A stretch of DNA of 64,000 nt from positions 1-64,000 of the forward strand of contig URPH01000004.1 of the NCBI GenBank assembly GCA_900549665.1, given 5' to 3'. This stretch comes from an uncultured Lachnospiraceae bacterium (GTDB lineage: Bacteria > Bacillota > Clostridia > Lachnospirales > Lachnospiraceae). Shown here one piece after another: positions 33,460 through 41,433 of the stretch. Made by a program: the position numbers and the translations under genes. A model generated the notes under the pieces. The model was not told where the DNA came from. It was given only the letters and a program-made list of their open reading frames with translations, and did not search any database. Numbering within the stretch: the first letter of the stretch is position 1; each line of letters opens with the position of its first letter.

Positions 33460-33548
33460 TTTTAAAGCTGGAAGTTTTAAAATAATAATTTTTAAAGTAG
33501 AATTTTCTGAAGCGGGATTTTTAAAGCTGAAAGTATTAAAAAATAATT
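33460..33548 (+). repeat. AT-rich imperfect direct repeat between the two radical-SAM-associated genes
   Basis: A ~30-base unit at 33460-33489 (TTTTAAAGCTGGAAG then TTTTAAAATAAT) recurs at 33519-33548 (TTTTAAAGCTGAAAG then TATTAAAAAATAAT), with a third weaker match between. It fills most of the 130-nt gap. No gene or promoter is evident in the gap. Confidence 0.6.
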
Positions 33549-33565
33549 GACAGAAAGAACAATGT

Positions 33566-34261
33566 ATGAAATACAGAATTAAATTTTCCAAATACAATTC
33601 CATGATCTTTATCGGACATCTGGATATGATGCGGTATTTTCAGAAGGCGATCCGCAGGGCGCAGGTCCCGATTGCCTATTCTACCGGATATAGTCCGCAT
33701 CAGATCATGTCTTTTGCTGCGCCCCTGGGCGTCGGTCTGTACAGCAACGGTGAATATGCCGACCTGGAGCTGACACAGGAAATCGGGACAGCTGAATGCA
33801 GAGAAAAGTTGCAAAAGGCGATGGTTGACGGTGTTGATATCTTATCGGTAAAGGTGTTGCCAAAGGATGCCGGAAACGCCATGGCAAGTGTGGCTGCCGC
33901 CGGATACACGGTAAAGATCCGCAGTGGACATGAAAGAGCCGGTTTTGATTTTACAAAGGCATTTTCGGATTTTATGTCCCGGGATGAGATCATGATCGAA
34001 AAAGAAACTAAAAAGAGCACGAAAATGCTCAACCTTAAAGATTTTATTTTCGATTATAAGACCGACGGACAGGAAATCTATCTTTTGGTAGATGCCAGCA
34101 GCAGCGGAAATATCAAGCCCTCGCTGGTTATGGAGGCTTATTATCAGTTCCTGCATTTACAGCCTGAACCGTTTGAATTTGTTGTGACAAGGGAAGAAAC
34201 CTATACGCGTGACCAGAATGGTCAATTGGTATCCCTGGATTCGGTCGGAGATGATTTATAA
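33566..34261 (+). CDS. TIGR03936/DUF2344 radical-SAM-associated protein
   Basis: A 231-residue protein of the DUF2344 family that accompanies TIGR03960 radical SAM proteins, sometimes fused to them. Typical beginning YRIKFSKYNSMIFIGHLDMMRYFQKAIRRA, then PIAYSTGYSPHQIMSFAAPLGVGL. No membrane segment. The gene ends 1 nt before rng. Function unknown; it probably acts with the upstream enzyme. Confidence 0.93.
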   Translation: MKYRIKFSKYNSMIFIGHLDMMRYFQKAIRRAQVPIAYSTGYSPHQIMSFAAPLGVGLYSNGEYADLELTQEIGTAECREKLQKAMVDGVDILSVKVLPKDAGNAMASVAAAGYTVKIRSGHERAGFDFTKAFSDFMSRDEIMIEKETKKSTKMLNLKDFIFDYKTDGQEIYLLVDASSSGNIKPSLVMEAYYQFLHLQPEPFEFVVTREETYTRDQNGQLVSLDSVGDDL

Positions 34262-34262
34262 C

Positions 34263-35447
34263 ATGGGTGAACAGATTGTAATAACGGAAATCGGCGGGAT
34301 ACGAGGCTTTTTTGTCATCAGGGACAATTTATTAAAAATTGCGGATTTTTGTACACCTCAGAGCCGGATTCCGGGCAAGATATATGTGGGGCATGTATCC
34401 AATGTAGCGGCCAATCTCAACGCGGCATTTGTGGAATACGAAAAAGGAAAAAAAGGTTTTTTGCCACTTGATAAAAAACGCAACCATATAGAAAATATCA
34501 AAAACGGAAACACGGTTCCGGTCCAGATCAAGACGGCTCCGTTAAAAACCAAGGATGCGGTTTTATCGGCTGAGCTGTCCGTTTCCGGATTGTACTGTGT
34601 TGTCACAGATACACCGGGAGAGATACATTTTTCCAAAAAGATTACTTCATCAAAAAAGGAAATATTAAAGTCTCTGATCATGGATGTTGTGTCACCTTCT
34701 TTTACCTATATCATAAGGTCCAATGTCATGGCACTTGCGGATGGTGATCTGGCATTGCTTTTGGCGGAAATCAAAAACCTTACGGAAAGAATGCGTGAGA
34801 TTGTCTTAAAAAGCACGACACGTACCTGCTTTAGCTGTATATATGAACAATCCTTCTTTTTGACGGATTTCTTGTCAAAGACCGACTTTTTGCAAGTTGA
34901 TGAGATTGTGACCGATTCAGCGGAAGAATATCAGTATCTGCAGTCCATGCTGCCGCAAAAATTATCAGAGGCAGTGCGTCTTTATTCGGATGATAGGATT
35001 TCCTTAGCGCTGATCTATGAAATAAAAGCAAGACTGCATCAGATGATTTCCAAGAAGGTATGGCTTAAATCAGGCGGTTATCTGATCGTGGAAATGACAG
35101 AAGCACTGACGGTTATTGATGTCAACTCCGGAAAAAATGAAAAAAAGATCAGTAAGGCCGCATTGGCTTTAGAGACCAACATGGAAGCTTCTGATCTGAT
35201 CCCGTATCTTTTATCTGTTAATAATATCAGCGGAATTGTCATCGTTGACTTTATTAATGCCAGGTCAAAGGATGAAGAAGAACTGTTTTTGAAACGTCTC
35301 AAAAAGAGACTTAGTGAAGATCCGTGCAAGGCAGATGTCGTGGATATTACGGCATTGGGACTGGTGGAGATCACGAGGCAGAAAAAAGACATCCTGCTTT
35401 CAGCAAAATTAAAAGAGGCTTCATTATATGAAATTATTGCGCATTGA
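34263..35447 (+). CDS. rng: Ribonuclease E/G family protein (short, no zinc-link)
   Basis: Endoribonuclease of the RNase G type, 394 residues. An N-terminal S1-like domain (GKIYVGHVSNVAANLNAAFVEYEKG) is followed by the DNase I-like catalytic part with TVIDVNSGKN and IVIVDFINARSKDEEE, which hold the two catalytic Asp residues. The C-terminal CPTCxG zinc-link of E. coli RNases E and G is missing; the protein ends soon after ALGLVEITRQKKD. The ATG at 34263 is preferred to an earlier in-frame ATG inside the upstream gene. Overlaps the NUDIX gene by 20 nt. Confidence 0.92.
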   Translation: MGEQIVITEIGGIRGFFVIRDNLLKIADFCTPQSRIPGKIYVGHVSNVAANLNAAFVEYEKGKKGFLPLDKKRNHIENIKNGNTVPVQIKTAPLKTKDAVLSAELSVSGLYCVVTDTPGEIHFSKKITSSKKEILKSLIMDVVSPSFTYIIRSNVMALADGDLALLLAEIKNLTERMREIVLKSTTRTCFSCIYEQSFFLTDFLSKTDFLQVDEIVTDSAEEYQYLQSMLPQKLSEAVRLYSDDRISLALIYEIKARLHQMISKKVWLKSGGYLIVEMTEALTVIDVNSGKNEKKISKAALALETNMEASDLIPYLLSVNNISGIVIVDFINARSKDEEELFLKRLKKRLSEDPCKADVVDITALGLVEITRQKKDILLSAKLKEASLYEIIAH

Positions 35448-35997
35448 AAATAAAGAGTCCGGCAGGTATCTGAAAAAATATGAACTTGTCTATGAAAATA
35501 AAGCCGGAAACGAAAAGCATTATGAAATTGTCAGTCATCATGAGATCACAAAGCCGGAGGATTTAGGTACGATGACAAGCGGTATATCCATGGTTGTCAT
35601 TAAGGACGGCGGTATGCTTTTATTAAAAGAGTTCCGGATGGGTGTAAACCGCGAAATCTACAATTTATGTGCCGGCATGATCGAAAAGGATGAGACGATC
35701 GAAGCGTGCATTCAAAGAGAATTGTATGAGGAGACCGGTCTTAGCGTAAAACGGATCATAGATATTCTGCCGCCGTCCTTTGCAGCGGTAGCCATATCTG
35801 ATATCAAAAACAGGCTTGTGATCTTAGAGGCCGAAGGGGAATTTTCCGACCATACTTCAGCCAATGAAAAGATCCAGGCGGCCTTTTACAATAAAAAAGA
35901 ATGTGAAGAGCTCTTACGGACGGCTGAGTTTTCTTCCAGATGTCAGGCTATGGTATATTTCTTTGCAAAAAATGCGTTTGATGTGCTTGACAAATAA
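35428..35997 (+). CDS. NUDIX hydrolase, ADP-ribose pyrophosphatase-like
   Basis: A 189-residue NUDIX protein. The box is seen as AGMIEKDETIEACIQREL then YEETG (residues ~88-111). The layout, with an N-terminal beta domain and the box near residue 90 followed by IDILPPSFAAVAISD, resembles ADP-ribose pyrophosphatases (NudF), but the substrate is not proven. The ATG lies inside the end of rng. The rplU -35 box is inside the last codons. Confidence 0.88.
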   Translation: MKLLRIENKESGRYLKKYELVYENKAGNEKHYEIVSHHEITKPEDLGTMTSGISMVVIKDGGMLLLKEFRMGVNREIYNLCAGMIEKDETIEACIQRELYEETGLSVKRIIDILPPSFAAVAISDIKNRLVILEAEGEFSDHTSANEKIQAAFYNKKECEELLRTAEFSSRCQAMVYFFAKNAFDVLDK

Positions 35998-36016
35998 GGC
36001 AGGTGCATGGTAGTAT
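35987..36016 (+). promoter_or_regulatory. Promoter of rplU
   Basis: TTGACA (35987-35992) and TAGTAT (36011-36016) with an 18-base spacer; the -35 overlaps the end of the NUDIX gene. A transcript start near 36023 would include the whole L21 leader. Confidence 0.7.
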
Positions 36017-36022
36017 ACTATG

Positions 36023-36098
36023 GTATGCCGCATGACTAGGTATAAGTGTGTCTATATGATACCACCAAAGTCAGCGAGTAATTAGTAGGAGGTGCCTT
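36023..36098 (+). ncRNA. Ribosomal protein L21 leader (putative autoregulatory RNA)
   Basis: The rplU 5' UTR contains a nested stem: TGACT (36033-36037) and GGTAT (36039-36043) pair with ATACC (36059-36063) and AGTCA (36069-36073), and ends with the AGGAGGTG ribosome site. Shape and position match the known L21 leader of Firmicutes. Assignment rests on recall of that motif, not a covariance search. Confidence 0.65.
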
Positions 36099-36404
36099 AT
36101 GTACGCAATTATTGCAACAGGTGGAAAACAGTACAAAGTTTCTGAAGGTGACATCGTTAAAGTAGAAAAATTAGATGTTGAAGATGGCAGTACTGTTACA
36201 TTTGACCAGGTTCTTGCAGTAAGTGATAACGGCTTAAAGGTTGGCGCTGACGTTGCTTCATCTACAGTTACAGCAACTGTTATGGGTCAGGGTAAAGCTA
36301 AGAAAGTTATCGTTTACAAGTATAAGAGAAAATCAGGTTATCACAAGAAAAACGGTCATAGACAAGCATACACTCAGGTTAAAATTGAGAAAATTAATGC
36401 TTAA
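36099..36404 (+). CDS. rplU: 50S ribosomal protein L21
   Basis: Large-subunit protein binding 23S rRNA, 101 residues. Typical sequence throughout: MYAIIATGGKQYKVSEGDIV and VIVYKYKRKSGYHKKNGHRQ. First gene of the rplU-prp-rpmA unit. AGGAGGTG precedes the ATG. Expression is probably controlled by the leader RNA upstream. Confidence 0.98.
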   Translation: MYAIIATGGKQYKVSEGDIVKVEKLDVEDGSTVTFDQVLAVSDNGLKVGADVASSTVTATVMGQGKAKKVIVYKYKRKSGYHKKNGHRQAYTQVKIEKINA

Positions 36405-36420
36405 TTTCAAGGTGGCGTAA

Positions 36421-36750
36421 ATGACAGCCATAAAAATGTTTTGCGATGCGACGACCAAGGTTGTTGTGGGATTTGAAATATCCGGTCATGCCGGAAGTGC
36501 TGAATACGGTTCAGACATTGTCTGTGCATCCGTTTCGGTATTAGCGATCAATACGCAGAATGCGATTGAGAAGTTTTGTCAGGATCAATTCATTCAGGAT
36601 TTTGATGACAGGACGGGCTATATGAAGTTTTGTATCAAAGGAACACCCACACATGATGCCAGTCTGCTTTTGGCAACCGCATATCTTGGCTTTGAAAATA
36701 TCGCAGAAGAATATGATACTTTTGTTACTATGAAAATCAAGGAGGTGTAA
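36421..36750 (+). CDS. prp: Ribosomal-processing cysteine protease Prp
   Basis: Prp removes the N-terminal extension of L27 in Firmicutes. The 109-residue protein has the family's catalytic His in GFEISGHAGSAEYGSD and catalytic Cys in IVCASVSVLAINTQNAIE, at the usual spacing. It lies between rplU and rpmA, the invariant position. Its substrate, an L27 with the extension, is the next gene. AAGGTGGCG precedes the ATG. Confidence 0.95.
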   Translation: MTAIKMFCDATTKVVVGFEISGHAGSAEYGSDIVCASVSVLAINTQNAIEKFCQDQFIQDFDDRTGYMKFCIKGTPTHDASLLLATAYLGFENIAEEYDTFVTMKIKEV

Positions 36751-36754
36751 CACC

Positions 36755-37039
36755 ATGTTAAAAATGAACCTTCAATTTTTCGCTCATAAAAAGGGTGTGG
36801 GCTCTACAAAGAACGGTAGAGATTCCGAGTCCAAAAGATTAGGTGCGAAAAGAGCTGACGGACAGTTTGTTAAAGCCGGAAACATTTTATATAGACAGCG
36901 TGGAACAAAAATTCATCCCGGTGTTAATGTTGGAATAGGCGGAGATGATACATTGTTCGCTTTAGTTGATGGCGTTTTAAGATTCGAAAGAAAAGGAAGA
37001 GACAAAAAGCAGGCTTCCGTTTATCCGGTAGAAGACTAA
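36755..37039 (+). CDS. rpmA: 50S ribosomal protein L27 (with Prp-cleaved extension)
   Basis: Large-subunit protein near the peptidyl-transferase centre, 94 residues. The N-terminus reads MLKMNLQFFAHKKGVGSTKN; cleavage by Prp after the FF pair would give mature AHKKG. The extension matches the S. aureus type. AAGGAGGTG precedes the ATG; 4 nt after prp. Ends at a terminator. Confidence 0.98.
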   Translation: MLKMNLQFFAHKKGVGSTKNGRDSESKRLGAKRADGQFVKAGNILYRQRGTKIHPGVNVGIGGDDTLFALVDGVLRFERKGRDKKQASVYPVED

Positions 37040-37052
37040 TTCGGTGAATCAA

Positions 37053-37087
37053 AGAGCTTCAAACCACGCGGTTTGGGGCTCTTTTTA
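37053..37087 (+). terminator. Intrinsic terminator after rpmA
   Basis: AGAGC (37053-37057) and AAACC pair with GGTTT and GCTCT (37078-37082) around ACGC, followed by TTTTT. Confidence 0.85.
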
Positions 37088-37126
37088 TTCTTTTAATTTG
37101 TTGTTTCAAAGATCAGAGGAGTTATT

Positions 37127-38413
37127 ATGTTTGCAGACAGAGCTAAAATCTATGTACGAAGCGGAAAAGGCGGAGACGGACATGTATCCTTCCGTCGCGA
37201 AAAATACGTGCCAAACGGCGGTCCGGACGGCGGAGACGGTGGAGATGGCGGCAGCGTTATTTTTGAAATTGATGAGGGTCTCAATACACTTACGGATTTT
37301 AGACATGTCCGTAAATATTGTGCTGAGCATGGCGAGCAGGGCGGTAAAAGAAATTGCCGTGGCAAAAACGGACAGGATATTGTTATCAGAGTACCTGAAG
37401 GTACTGTCTTAAAGGATGAGGCAACCGGCAAGGTCATTGCGGATATGTCCGGAGATAACAGACGGGTTGTTTTACTGACCGGTGGAAAAGGCGGTAACGG
37501 AAACCAGCATTATGCGACCAGCACTATGCAGGCACCCAAATATGCACAGCCCGGCCAGCCTGCAAAAGAACTGAATATTTTAATGGAATTAAAAGTGATT
37601 GCGGATGTTGGTCTTGTTGGATATCCAAACGTCGGTAAATCCACATTGCTTAGCAGGGTGACAAATGCCAGACCAAAGGTTGCCAACTATCATTTTACAA
37701 CCTTAAATCCACATCTTGGTGTGGTTGATATGGAAGGCGGCGGATTTGTCATAGCGGATATTCCCGGTTTGATCGAGGGGGCATCCGAAGGTGTCGGTCT
37801 TGGCCATGAATTTTTAAGACATATTGAGAGAACACGTGTCATCATTCATATGGTTGATGCGGCAGGAACTGAGGGACGAGATCCTATTGAGGATATTTAT
37901 ACCATCAACAAGGAGCTGGAAGCATACAATGCAGATCTGGCACACAGACCGCAGGTTATTGCCGCCAATAAGATTGATGCAATCTACGATGACGGAAATG
38001 ACCCTGTCGCGGCTTTAAAGGCCGAATTTGAGCCTAAAGGCATTCCGGTGTTCCCAATATCGGGTGTGACAGGAAAAGGGCTTGATGAGCTTCTGTATGC
38101 GGTAAAAGGCATGCTTGATGAAATCAATGAACCACCGATCGTGTTTGATTCCGAATTCAACCCTGACGAAGTCATGGTATCCGGTAATGAACCATTTCAG
38201 GTGTTCTATGATGAAGATGAGGATGAATATGTGGTGGAAGGACCGCGTATCGAGAAAATGCTTGGCTATACCAATCTGGAAAGCGAAAAAGGCTTTGCAT
38301 TTTTCCAGCGTTTTATGAAAGAAAACGAGATTCTGGACAAGCTTGAGGCACTAGGCATCAAAGAAGGCGATACCGTGCGGATGTATGGTTTAAAATTTGA
38401 TTATTATAAATAA
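37127..38413 (+). CDS. obgE: GTPase ObgE/CgtA
   Basis: GTP-binding protein of ribosome assembly and stringent response. The 428-residue product has the glycine-rich Obg fold (residues 1-158, e.g. GGPDGGDGGDGGSVIF), the G domain (GYPNVGKST, DIPGLIEGA, ANKID) and the C-terminal OCT domain ending MYGLKFDYYK. GAGGAG precedes the ATG. It follows a terminator by 40 nt and leads yhbY-nadD-yqeK-rsfS. Confidence 0.97.
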   Translation: MFADRAKIYVRSGKGGDGHVSFRREKYVPNGGPDGGDGGDGGSVIFEIDEGLNTLTDFRHVRKYCAEHGEQGGKRNCRGKNGQDIVIRVPEGTVLKDEATGKVIADMSGDNRRVVLLTGGKGGNGNQHYATSTMQAPKYAQPGQPAKELNILMELKVIADVGLVGYPNVGKSTLLSRVTNARPKVANYHFTTLNPHLGVVDMEGGGFVIADIPGLIEGASEGVGLGHEFLRHIERTRVIIHMVDAAGTEGRDPIEDIYTINKELEAYNADLAHRPQVIAANKIDAIYDDGNDPVAALKAEFEPKGIPVFPISGVTGKGLDELLYAVKGMLDEINEPPIVFDSEFNPDEVMVSGNEPFQVFYDEDEDEYVVEGPRIEKMLGYTNLESEKGFAFFQRFMKENEILDKLEALGIKEGDTVRMYGLKFDYYK

Positions 38414-38435
38414 TTAGGCGAAAGAGGAAAAATAT

Positions 38436-38726
38436 ATGACCAGTAAACAAAGAGCCTATTTAAAAGGACTTGCAATGAATATTGATCCGATCTTCCAGAT
38501 TGGCAAATCCAGTCTGACACCGGAAGTGACCAATGCTGTATCGGAGGCATTTAATACACGGGAATTGGTTAAGATTGCTGTACTAAAAAACTGCATGGAT
38601 GATCCGCGTGAGATTGCCTCGGCTATTGCAGAACGCACACATTCACAGGTCGTTCAGGTAATCGGCAAAAAGATTGTCTTATATAAAGAAAATAAAGATC
38701 ATAAAAAAATCGAGCTCCCCAGATAA
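38436..38726 (+). CDS. yhbY: Ribosome assembly RNA-binding protein YhbY
   Basis: CRM-domain protein associated with pre-50S particles, 96 residues. Starts MTSKQRAYLKGLAMNIDPIFQIGKSSL and has the CRM loop IGKKIVLYKENKD. GAAAGAGGAAA precedes the ATG. The order obgE-yhbY-nadD is common in Firmicutes. Confidence 0.95.
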   Translation: MTSKQRAYLKGLAMNIDPIFQIGKSSLTPEVTNAVSEAFNTRELVKIAVLKNCMDDPREIASAIAERTHSQVVQVIGKKIVLYKENKDHKKIELPR

Positions 38727-38738
38727 GAGGTGTGATTC

Positions 38739-39347
38739 ATGGCTAAAATAGGATTGATGGGAGGAACCTTTGACCCCATCCACAATGGTCATATAGCTTT
38801 AGCAAAGCAGGCGCTTACGGAGTTTGGGCTGGATCGTATTCTGTTCATTCCCAATTACTGTCCATGGATGAAATCAGGACGCCGTATTGCGGATGCAAAT
38901 GACCGGATTGACATGGTACAGGCCGCCATACAGGATGAACCCCAATTTGATCTTTCCTATATAGAAATAAATGCCGGAGGAAATTCCTACACCAGCAATA
39001 CTGTGTTGCAGTTAAAAAAAGAACATCCGGAAGATACCTATTTTTTTATTCTTGGTGCGGATTCTCTTTTTACCATAGAGCAGTGGGTTCATCCGGAGAT
39101 TATCTTTCAGTGTGTTACCATACTTGCGGCTGTACGGGATGACTGTGATTTAGAGGCTTTAAAAGCCCAGAAAGAGCATTTGACAGATAAATATCATGGA
39201 GATATCCGTCTGATGCATATGCAGCGGATTGAGATCTCATCTACCTATATCCGTGATCATTTTTATACCTCGGAAAATACCGGCAAAATGCTGCCGGCTC
39301 CGGTATGTCAGATCATAAAGGAAAGACAGTTATATCGTGATAGATAA
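38739..39347 (+). CDS. nadD: Nicotinate-nucleotide adenylyltransferase NadD
   Basis: Transfers AMP to nicotinate mononucleotide in NAD synthesis. The 202-residue enzyme has the HxGH nucleotidyltransferase motif in GGTFDPIHNGHIALA, then FIPNYCPWMK, LGADSLFTIEQW and the IEISSTYIRDHF signature. AGAGGTG precedes the ATG. 12 nt after yhbY. Confidence 0.97.
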   Translation: MAKIGLMGGTFDPIHNGHIALAKQALTEFGLDRILFIPNYCPWMKSGRRIADANDRIDMVQAAIQDEPQFDLSYIEINAGGNSYTSNTVLQLKKEHPEDTYFFILGADSLFTIEQWVHPEIIFQCVTILAAVRDDCDLEALKAQKEHLTDKYHGDIRLMHMQRIEISSTYIRDHFYTSENTGKMLPAPVCQIIKERQLYRDR

Positions 39348-39360
39348 AGGAGAGATTGTT

Positions 39361-39960
39361 TTGCAACCACTTTGTACGGATGATGAACAGTATAAAATCA
39401 TCAGAAAGAAACTGAAGAAGGATTTAGAGCGAAAGAGATATGTCCATACCAAGGGCGTAGCGGCCACTGCTGTGTGTCTGGCTATGGCGTATGGTTATGA
39501 TATGAAAAAGGCGTATCTGGCCGGATTGCTGCACGACAATGCCAAAAGCATTCCCACGGATGAAAAAAAGAAGCTATGTAAAAAATATATGATAGAACTC
39601 AATCCTGCAGAGGAAAAAAATCCGGAGCTGATACATGCCAAGCTTGGTGCATATCGGGCAAAGGATGTTTATCAGATTGATGATGAAGATATCCTTTCGG
39701 CCATTGCGTGTCATACGACCGGTAAACCAAAGATGAATACACTGGATAAGATTATTTATATTGCGGATTATATTGAGCCCGGCCGCAGACCGTTACCGAT
39801 GCTTGATGAAATAAGAGCGGTTGCTTTTCAGAATCTGGATAAAGCCATGTACCTGATTTTAAAAAGTACCTTATCTTATCTGAACGATAAAAAATCGGAT
39901 ATCGATCAGATTACCCGGGAAACCTATGAATATTTTCAGCAGCTGCCGGATATACAATAA
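39361..39960 (+). CDS. yqeK: HD-domain hydrolase YqeK
   Basis: HD-family metallohydrolase; the YqeK family hydrolyses diadenosine tetraphosphate symmetrically. The protein has RKRYVHTKGVAATAVCLAM, then LAGLLHDNAKSI with the HD pair, and TLDKIIYIADYIEPGRRP. A TTG at 39361 is preferred because AAAGGAG (39346-39352) lies 8 nt upstream; an in-frame GTG at 39337 lacks a well-placed ribosome site. Overlaps nothing; nadD ends 13 nt before. Start codon choice is inference. Confidence 0.92.
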   Translation: MQPLCTDDEQYKIIRKKLKKDLERKRYVHTKGVAATAVCLAMAYGYDMKKAYLAGLLHDNAKSIPTDEKKKLCKKYMIELNPAEEKNPELIHAKLGAYRAKDVYQIDDEDILSAIACHTTGKPKMNTLDKIIYIADYIEPGRRPLPMLDEIRAVAFQNLDKAMYLILKSTLSYLNDKKSDIDQITRETYEYFQQLPDIQ

Positions 39961-39987
39961 ACAGAACAGAAAGGAAGAGTACCCTTT

Positions 39988-40350
39988 ATGAAAGAAAATC
40001 AACTGACATCACGTGACATGGCGAAGGCCTGTGTCAATGCCCTTGAGGATAAAAAAGGAGAAGATATTACCATTTTAGATATTTCTGAAATCTCAACACT
40101 TGCAGACTATTTCATTATGGTATCCGGCTCCAACCGCAATCAGGTCCAGGCATTATGTGACAACGTAGAAGAGACACTTGGAAGAATGGGTGTTGAACGC
40201 AAACAATGTGAGGGATATGAAAGCGGAAACTGGATTCTGTTAGATTACCGTGATATTGTTGTGCATATATTTGATAAAGAAAACAGACTGTTTTATGATC
40301 TGGAACGTATCTGGCGTGACGGTAAGAAGATCGAGAAGCAGGAACTGTAA
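39988..40350 (+). CDS. rsfS: Ribosome silencing factor RsfS
   Basis: Binds L14 and blocks subunit joining when nutrients are low. The 120-residue protein has TILDISEISTLADYFIMVSG and DYRDIVVHIFDKENRLFYDLE, the Iojap-family signatures. GAAAGGAAGAG precedes the ATG. Last gene of the obgE-rsfS block, followed by a strong terminator shared with lexA. Confidence 0.96.
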   Translation: MKENQLTSRDMAKACVNALEDKKGEDITILDISEISTLADYFIMVSGSNRNQVQALCDNVEETLGRMGVERKQCEGYESGNWILLDYRDIVVHIFDKENRLFYDLERIWRDGKKIEKQEL

Positions 40351-40413
40351 AAACAAATCATTTAAATGAAATGAAGAATTCAGAAATGATTTAAGAAAAA
40401 ACTATCGATTTAG

Positions 40414-40468
40414 AAAAAACTATCCGGATACATTTATTATCTAAGCAGATGTATCCGGATAGTTTTTT
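40414..40468. terminator. Bidirectional terminator between rsfS and lexA
   Basis: A perfect 20-bp inverted repeat (40414-40433 with 40449-40468), core ACTATCCGGATACAT, with A-run and T-run at its ends, so it stops transcription from both converging genes. Confidence 0.92.
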
Positions 40469-40504
40469 AATAACTTATCTTGTAAACTTTGTTATAAAGT
40501 TGTA

Positions 40505-41125
40505 TTAGCAAAGACGGAACACTCCGAATACCTTGCCCAAGATCTTGCAATCCTGTACGATAATAGGATCCATCGTATCATTTTCGGGCTGCAGACGGAT
40601 ATGGCCGTTTTCCTTATGAAATGTCTTGACAGTAGCAGAATCATCAACTAAAGCAACGACGATATCTCCATTGCGGACATTGCTGCATTGTTGTACAAAG
40701 ATCTGGTCTCCATCGAAAATTCCGACATTGATCATGCTTTCGCCTTTTACCTTCAAGACAAAGGTATCGCCGGTTCCGGAAGGAATAAAATCTGCCGGAA
40801 TAGGGAAATATCCCTCAATATTCTGTTGTGCAAAAATAGGCTGACCGGCAGCAACTGTGCCGATGATCGGAATGCTGGATGTCTCACGACGTACCATCTG
40901 AAAACCGTCATCAACAATTTCAATAGCGCGAGGCTTGGTAGGATCGCGACGAATATATCCATATTTTTCCAGCGTTTCCAGATGTGAGTGAACGGATGAT
41001 GTAGATTTTAAATGTACGGCTTCACAAATTTCACGAACTGACGGAGGATACCCCTTAGTCAGAATTTCATCCTTCATAAAGTCCAATATCTGTTGCTGCT
41101 TATCTGAAATTTTTCTTTGATTCAT
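40505..41125 (-). CDS. lexA: SOS repressor LexA
   Basis: Represses DNA-damage genes and self-cleaves with RecA. The 206-residue protein has the N-terminal winged helix (SDKQQQILDFMKDEILTKGY, HLKSTSSVHSHLETLE) and the S24 peptidase domain. Cleavage site is A93-G94 in GTVAAGQP; the catalytic pair is S130 in VKGESMINVGI and K167 in SATVKTF. GGAGGGAA precedes the ATG. Its own promoter carries SOS-like boxes (41258-41282), implying autorepression. Confidence 0.97.
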   Translation of the reverse strand: MNQRKISDKQQQILDFMKDEILTKGYPPSVREICEAVHLKSTSSVHSHLETLEKYGYIRRDPTKPRAIEIVDDGFQMVRRETSSIPIIGTVAAGQPIFAQQNIEGYFPIPADFIPSGTGDTFVLKVKGESMINVGIFDGDQIFVQQCSNVRNGDIVVALVDDSATVKTFHKENGHIRLQPENDTMDPIIVQDCKILGKVFGVFRLC

Positions 41126-41158
41126 AGAATTTCCCTCCTAAATGTATATCTAAATGAA

Positions 41159-41180
41159 ATGATGTCAGGGTCAAAAAATA
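41159..41180 (-). repeat. Half-copy of the palindromic repeat in the lexA leader
   Basis: The minus strand reads TTTTTTGACCCTGACATCAT, matching the right half of the repeats upstream of ruvB and parC with one changed base in the conserved part. It has the same orientation relative to its gene and ends 33 nt before the lexA start. Left arm not present. Confidence 0.5.
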
Positions 41181-41230
41181 GAAAAGACACTTATATCATA
41201 AAAAATATCTTTGATGTGTTTTATAAATCA

Positions 41231-41259
41231 AGTATACCAGTTCCTGAGGAAAAAAGCAA
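41231..41259 (-). promoter_or_regulatory. Promoter of lexA
   Basis: On the minus strand TTGCTT (41259-41254), 17 bases, TATACT (41236-41231). A degenerate SOS box (41258-41269) overlaps its -35 side and another lies just upstream. Confidence 0.7.
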
Positions 41260-41291
41260 ACACATATTCCGAAAATTTGTTCGAATTTTGC

Positions 41292-41320
41292 TTGACAACG
41301 CAAACATTTGTTCTTATAAT
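41292..41320 (+). promoter_or_regulatory. SOS-controlled promoter of the LysM gene
   Basis: Perfect TTGACA (41292-41297), 17 bases, TATAAT (41315-41320). The spacer is itself an SOS box, AAACATTTGTTC (41302-41313), so LexA binding would occlude the polymerase. Confidence 0.88.
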
Positions 41321-41329
41321 CAAGATATA

Positions 41330-41341
41330 GAACGGTTGTTC
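41330..41341. promoter_or_regulatory. LexA box (SOS operator), perfect
   Basis: GAACGGTTGTTC matches GAAC-N4-GTTC exactly and lies at about +4 to +15 of the LysM transcript. A second box with one mismatch follows at 41343-41354. Confidence 0.88.
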
Positions 41342-41433
41342 GTAACATTTGTTCGACCATAACGGATAGTTCTTTACAGATATTTATGATTTATACTGAT
41401 GAGAAATGATTGCAGACTGGGAGATTATTGATT

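Larger units (their letters stand above)
41126..41433. promoter_or_regulatory. Divergent SOS control region between lexA and the LysM gene
   Basis: This 308-nt gap contains no gene. It holds a perfect promoter toward the LysM gene, a good promoter toward lexA, and four to five boxes of the GAAC-N4-GTTC type (41258-41269 weak, 41271-41282, 41302-41313, 41330-41341 perfect, 41343-41354). A half-copy of the palindromic repeat lies at 41159-41180 in the lexA leader. Confidence 0.85.
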
